NCBI GenBank assembly: GCA_024460105.1
Contig: JANFXS010000001.1
Span: 525,895-589,894, forward strand
Length of the DNA stretch: 64,000 nucleotides
DNA from: Anaerotignum faecicola
GTDB taxonomy: Bacteria; Bacillota; Clostridia; Lachnospirales; Anaerotignaceae
Direction of reading: 5' to 3'
The notes under the pieces were generated by a model, which was given only the letters and a program-made list of their open reading frames with translations, was not told the origin of the DNA and did not search any database. Numbering within the stretch: position 1 is the first letter of the stretch; every line of letters begins with the position of its first letter. Below, one piece after another: positions 61,579 to 64,000 of the stretch. The position numbers were made by a program, and so were the translations under genes.

Positions 61579-62307
61579 CTATATTCCCTCCAATATATTC
61601 CTTATTACTTCTCCCGCAATCAAAAGCCCCGCGGCGGGAGGGACAAATGAAACGCTTCCGGGCGTTACGCGTTTATTTGATTTTTCCCCGTATTCCGAAA
61701 GTTCTCCCGTGCTTAAAGCCGGCTTAACCGGCTTTTCCTTTGAATATACCACTTTAAGTCTTTTTACGCCGCGGGCTTTAAGTTCCCGCCGCATTACCTT
61801 TGCAAGAGGGCATACCGACGTTTTATATATATCGCTTATTTCAAGCATCTGCGGGAAAAGCTTATTGCCCGTGCCCATAGAACTTATAACCGGCACTCCC
61901 AACGCCTGTGCGTCGAGCACAATTTGGATTTTGCCGCTTACGGTATCTATGGCGTCCACTACATAATCGGCATCTCCCGTTACTATCCCCTCTTCGCCCG
62001 GAAGGTAAAATACATTATGTATTTCAACGCGGCATTCCGGATTTATTGATTTTATGCGTTTTCCCATAGCCTCGGTTTTCAGCATGCCCACAGTTTCTTC
62101 AGTGGCTATTATCTGCCTGTTCAAATTTGAAAGGCTTATGACGTCGTTATCTACAAGCACAATGTTTCCAACGCCGCCCCTTGCAAGCGCCTCGCATACA
62201 TATCCCCCGACGCCGCCGATTCCGAAAACTATAACGCGGCTTTCCGCAAGCTTTTTCATGCCGTTTCCGCCGACAAGCATCTGCGTTCTTATAAATCTGT
62301 TATCCAT
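61579..62307 (-). CDS. tcdA: tRNA threonylcarbamoyladenosine dehydratase
   Basis: A 242-residue E1-like (ThiF/MoeB fold) enzyme that cyclises t6A37 in tRNA to ct6A. The ATP site is VFGIGGVGGYV, then LVDNDVISLSNLNRQ and DAIDTVSGK. TSVCPLAKVMRRELKARGV matches TcdA rather than ThiF. The ATG at 62307 follows AAGGTGG; a 30-codon upstream extension is rejected. It is coupled to the RseC-type gene. Confidence 0.9.
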   Translation of the reverse strand: MDNRFIRTQMLVGGNGMKKLAESRVIVFGIGGVGGYVCEALARGGVGNIVLVDNDVISLSNLNRQIIATEETVGMLKTEAMGKRIKSINPECRVEIHNVFYLPGEEGIVTGDADYVVDAIDTVSGKIQIVLDAQALGVPVISSMGTGNKLFPQMLEISDIYKTSVCPLAKVMRRELKARGVKRLKVVYSKEKPVKPALSTGELSEYGEKSNKRVTPGSVSFVPPAAGLLIAGEVIRNILEGI

Positions 62308-62444
62308 TTTCCACCTTAAATAGTTATACTTTAAAATTTTTATGCGGCGGAGCTTAAACGGCCGAAACAGGCCGCTGTCCCGCCAAATGTCCTGCATTAA
62401 TATTTTACAACATATACGTCCGCTTTTCTACCCTTTTCAGCTTT

Positions 62445-63590
62445 TTACTGCTTTTCCGCTATTTTCCTCTTTTCATAGCACCTGTCGACATTTATTTTAA
62501 TAAGCGAGGCTACGGGCACGGCCACAACCATTCCCCATATGCCGAAAATCCCGCCGAAAACGCTTAAGGACAGTATAACAAGCACTGGGTGAAGCTGTAC
62601 GCTTTTGCCAACCACTTTAGGCACGATTATCATACTGTCTACCTGTTGGAGCACAATCACGATTACGGCGGCGTATACGGCCTTTGCGGGCGTGCCGCTT
62701 AAAAGCCCCACCGCCACGGAAAGAATGAAGGCGACGATAGCCCCCACATACGGTATAAGGTTTGAAAAGCCCGATATAAGCCCGATTATAACGGCATATT
62801 TGATGCCGGCGGCCTTGAATGAAATTATTATCAAAAAAGCCATAATAAGCGCGTCCGTAACCTGCCCGGCAACATAGCCTTTAAAAACCCTGTTGACGTC
62901 CGAAAAGAAATTTCCGACCGGTTCCCGTATCTTTTCGGGCATAAAAACCATTGCCGTATCCTTCACTCTGTAAAGCATCCAATCCTTTTCCATAAGAAAA
63001 TAAAACGCTATGACAAGGCCTATGACAAGGTTTACGGTTATTCCTCCTATTGAAGAAACAGACGACGCAAAGCCTATAACCATAACCTTTGCCCCGCGGG
63101 TCACGTTAACAATCAGCGTATTTATAAAATTATTTATACTGCCCAATACGCCCATTTCGCTCAAATGGTCCTGTATCGAAAAAAGAGTTTGGCTTATTTC
63201 TTCTATATAGCCGTTAAGGGCGGTGCTGAATTCCCCTATATCCGTTGCGCCAAGGCTTTTAACAGACATAGTTATTACGGCGCCAAGTATGCCGAAAACC
63301 GTTATATAGGCAAGTATCGTGCCTATTTTGCGCGTTTTAAATTCCTTGTTCGGCTGTTTTTTGCCGAAACGCTTTTGGTAAAATATAACCAAAGGGTCGA
63401 ACAAAAACGCCGTTACAACCGCTATTATAAGCGGCGAAAATATATCGGCAATATACCCCAGCGCGTTTGCTACCGCGCCTGTTATCGTGCGCAGACGCAG
63501 CATAAGCATTACTGCCGCAAATACGGCTATAACCGTTATTACAACATGAAAAGATATTTTAAGATAATTCCTGTCCCAGGGAAGTTTCAT
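62445..63590 (-). CDS. AI-2E family transporter
   Basis: A 381-residue membrane protein with about eight helices and the AI-2E (PF01594) arrangement: two N-terminal helices (15-55), an amphipathic middle part, and a C-terminal cluster with VNRVFKGYVAGQVTDALI, LIPYVGAIVAF, VVGKSVQLHPVLVILSL and GGIFGIWGMVVAVPVAS. Members export autoinducer-2 or act as Na+/H+ antiporters; the substrate is not readable here. ATG 63590 follows AGAGGTG. It is 11 bases after pepD. Confidence 0.9.
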   Translation of the reverse strand: MKLPWDRNYLKISFHVVITVIAVFAAVMLMLRLRTITGAVANALGYIADIFSPLIIAVVTAFLFDPLVIFYQKRFGKKQPNKEFKTRKIGTILAYITVFGILGAVITMSVKSLGATDIGEFSTALNGYIEEISQTLFSIQDHLSEMGVLGSINNFINTLIVNVTRGAKVMVIGFASSVSSIGGITVNLVIGLVIAFYFLMEKDWMLYRVKDTAMVFMPEKIREPVGNFFSDVNRVFKGYVAGQVTDALIMAFLIIISFKAAGIKYAVIIGLISGFSNLIPYVGAIVAFILSVAVGLLSGTPAKAVYAAVIVIVLQQVDSMIIVPKVVGKSVQLHPVLVILSLSVFGGIFGIWGMVVAVPVASLIKINVDRCYEKRKIAEKQ

Positions 63591-63601
63591 TTAACACCTC
63601 T

Positions 63602-64000
63602 CTATTTCAAGTTCTCCAGCACTTTTTTAATATACCGCCATGTCCTTTCCACAGATTCAATCGAAAGCTTTTCGTTGGGCGTATGCACGTTTTCCATATC
63701 GGGGCCTATTGAAACCATGTCTATTCCCTCGATTTTTTGTCCCAGAAGGCCGCACTCAAGGCCGGCGTGTATAGCGTCTATTTTTGCGTCTTTGCCAAAC
63801 ATTTCCTTATATACGGAAACCATAACGTCCCTTAAATCGCTTTTTGGATTATATTCCCATGCCGGATATTCGCCGTGAGTTTCAAATTTTCCGCCTGTAA
63901 GCGCCGCTATTTCTTCCAGTTCCCCGCAAATAAGGGACTTCCTCGTTCCGACGGAACTCCTTACGGCGCATGTAAGCTTAAATCCGTCGTCGCAAGTGCG
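63602..64000 (-). CDS. pepD: Aminoacyl-histidine dipeptidase (PepD-type), C-terminal fragment
   Basis: The last 132 codons of a larger gene, continuing past the right edge. The frame reads GEYPAWEYNPKSDLRDV, then AKIDAIHAGLECGLLG and ISIGPDMENVHTPNEKLS-like segments (here MVSIGPDMENVHTPNEKL). These match the C-terminal metal-binding part of M20 family PepD, with the HAGLECG zinc-site His and Glu and ENVHTP. It cleaves dipeptides such as Xaa-His. The frame is open through to 64000. Confidence 0.9.
   Translation of the reverse strand, partial: RTCDDGFKLTCAVRSSVGTRKSLICGELEEIAALTGGKFETHGEYPAWEYNPKSDLRDVMVSVYKEMFGKDAKIDAIHAGLECGLLGQKIEGIDMVSIGPDMENVHTPNEKLSIESVERTWRYIKKVLENLK

Overview
The window looks like chromosome of an anaerobic, low-to-mid GC Gram-positive bacterium of the class Clostridia (Lachnospirales-like is my best guess). 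The reasons are a complete Rnf operon in the order CDGEAB, a clostridial-type maf-mreBCD-PBP2-minCDE-rodA block, an SLH-anchored surface protein, YesM/YesN-type two-component genes, strong AGGAGG ribosome sites with frequent TTG/GTG starts, and small crotonase, RseC and TcdA genes. No rRNA, tRNA, CRISPR array, phage module or intact insertion sequence was seen. Both ends cut a gene: galM at the left and a PepD-type dipeptidase at the right.

Region 1 (1-15.2 kb, all on the minus strand) is a galactose locus. In transcription order it holds a YesN-type regulator, a YesM-type kinase, two membrane-anchored sugar-binding proteins, the mglBAC transporter, a long structured leader, a small membrane protein, and galK-galE-galT-ROK kinase-galM. 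Sugar sensing, uptake and the Leloir pathway are therefore laid out as one block. Region 2 (15.3-23.1 kb) holds an 806-residue SLH surface protein with tandem beta modules, 1.7 kb of AT-rich non-coding DNA with a MITE-like inverted-repeat element, and a three-gene SPFH/zinc-ribbon membrane module. Region 3 (23.3-30.6 kb) has the Rnf operon diverging from rpoN, whose promoter region carries a near-consensus sigma-54 site.

Region 4 (30.6-41.3 kb) is the cell-shape and division block (DUF4321, maf, mreBCD, PBP2, minC, minD, minE, rodA, mgsA, DUF1294). Its MinC lacks the N-terminal FtsZ-inhibiting domain and its PBP2 is unusually long. Region 5 (41.6-46.3 kb) is a four-gene Gld-type ABC exporter operon on the plus strand. 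After it come about 1.7 kb of mostly non-coding DNA with a frameshifted small membrane gene, then a crotonase and ruvAB. Region 6 (50.7-53.7 kb, plus strand) is yqeG-aroE-aroK-aroQ-efp.

Region 7 (54.4-64 kb) holds addB without addA beside it, an FMN-binding-like membrane protein, an operon of bacteriohemerythrin and a double-HD protein, a C_GCAxxG_C_C protein, and pepD-(AI-2E transporter)-tcdA-rseC. The least ordinary items are the galactose sensor with two binding proteins, the truncated MinC, the sigma-54 site at rpoN, the ruvB gene without a standard start codon, the five-ribbon SPFH module and the structured leader before the gal genes. All assignments come from reading the sequence; no database search was run.
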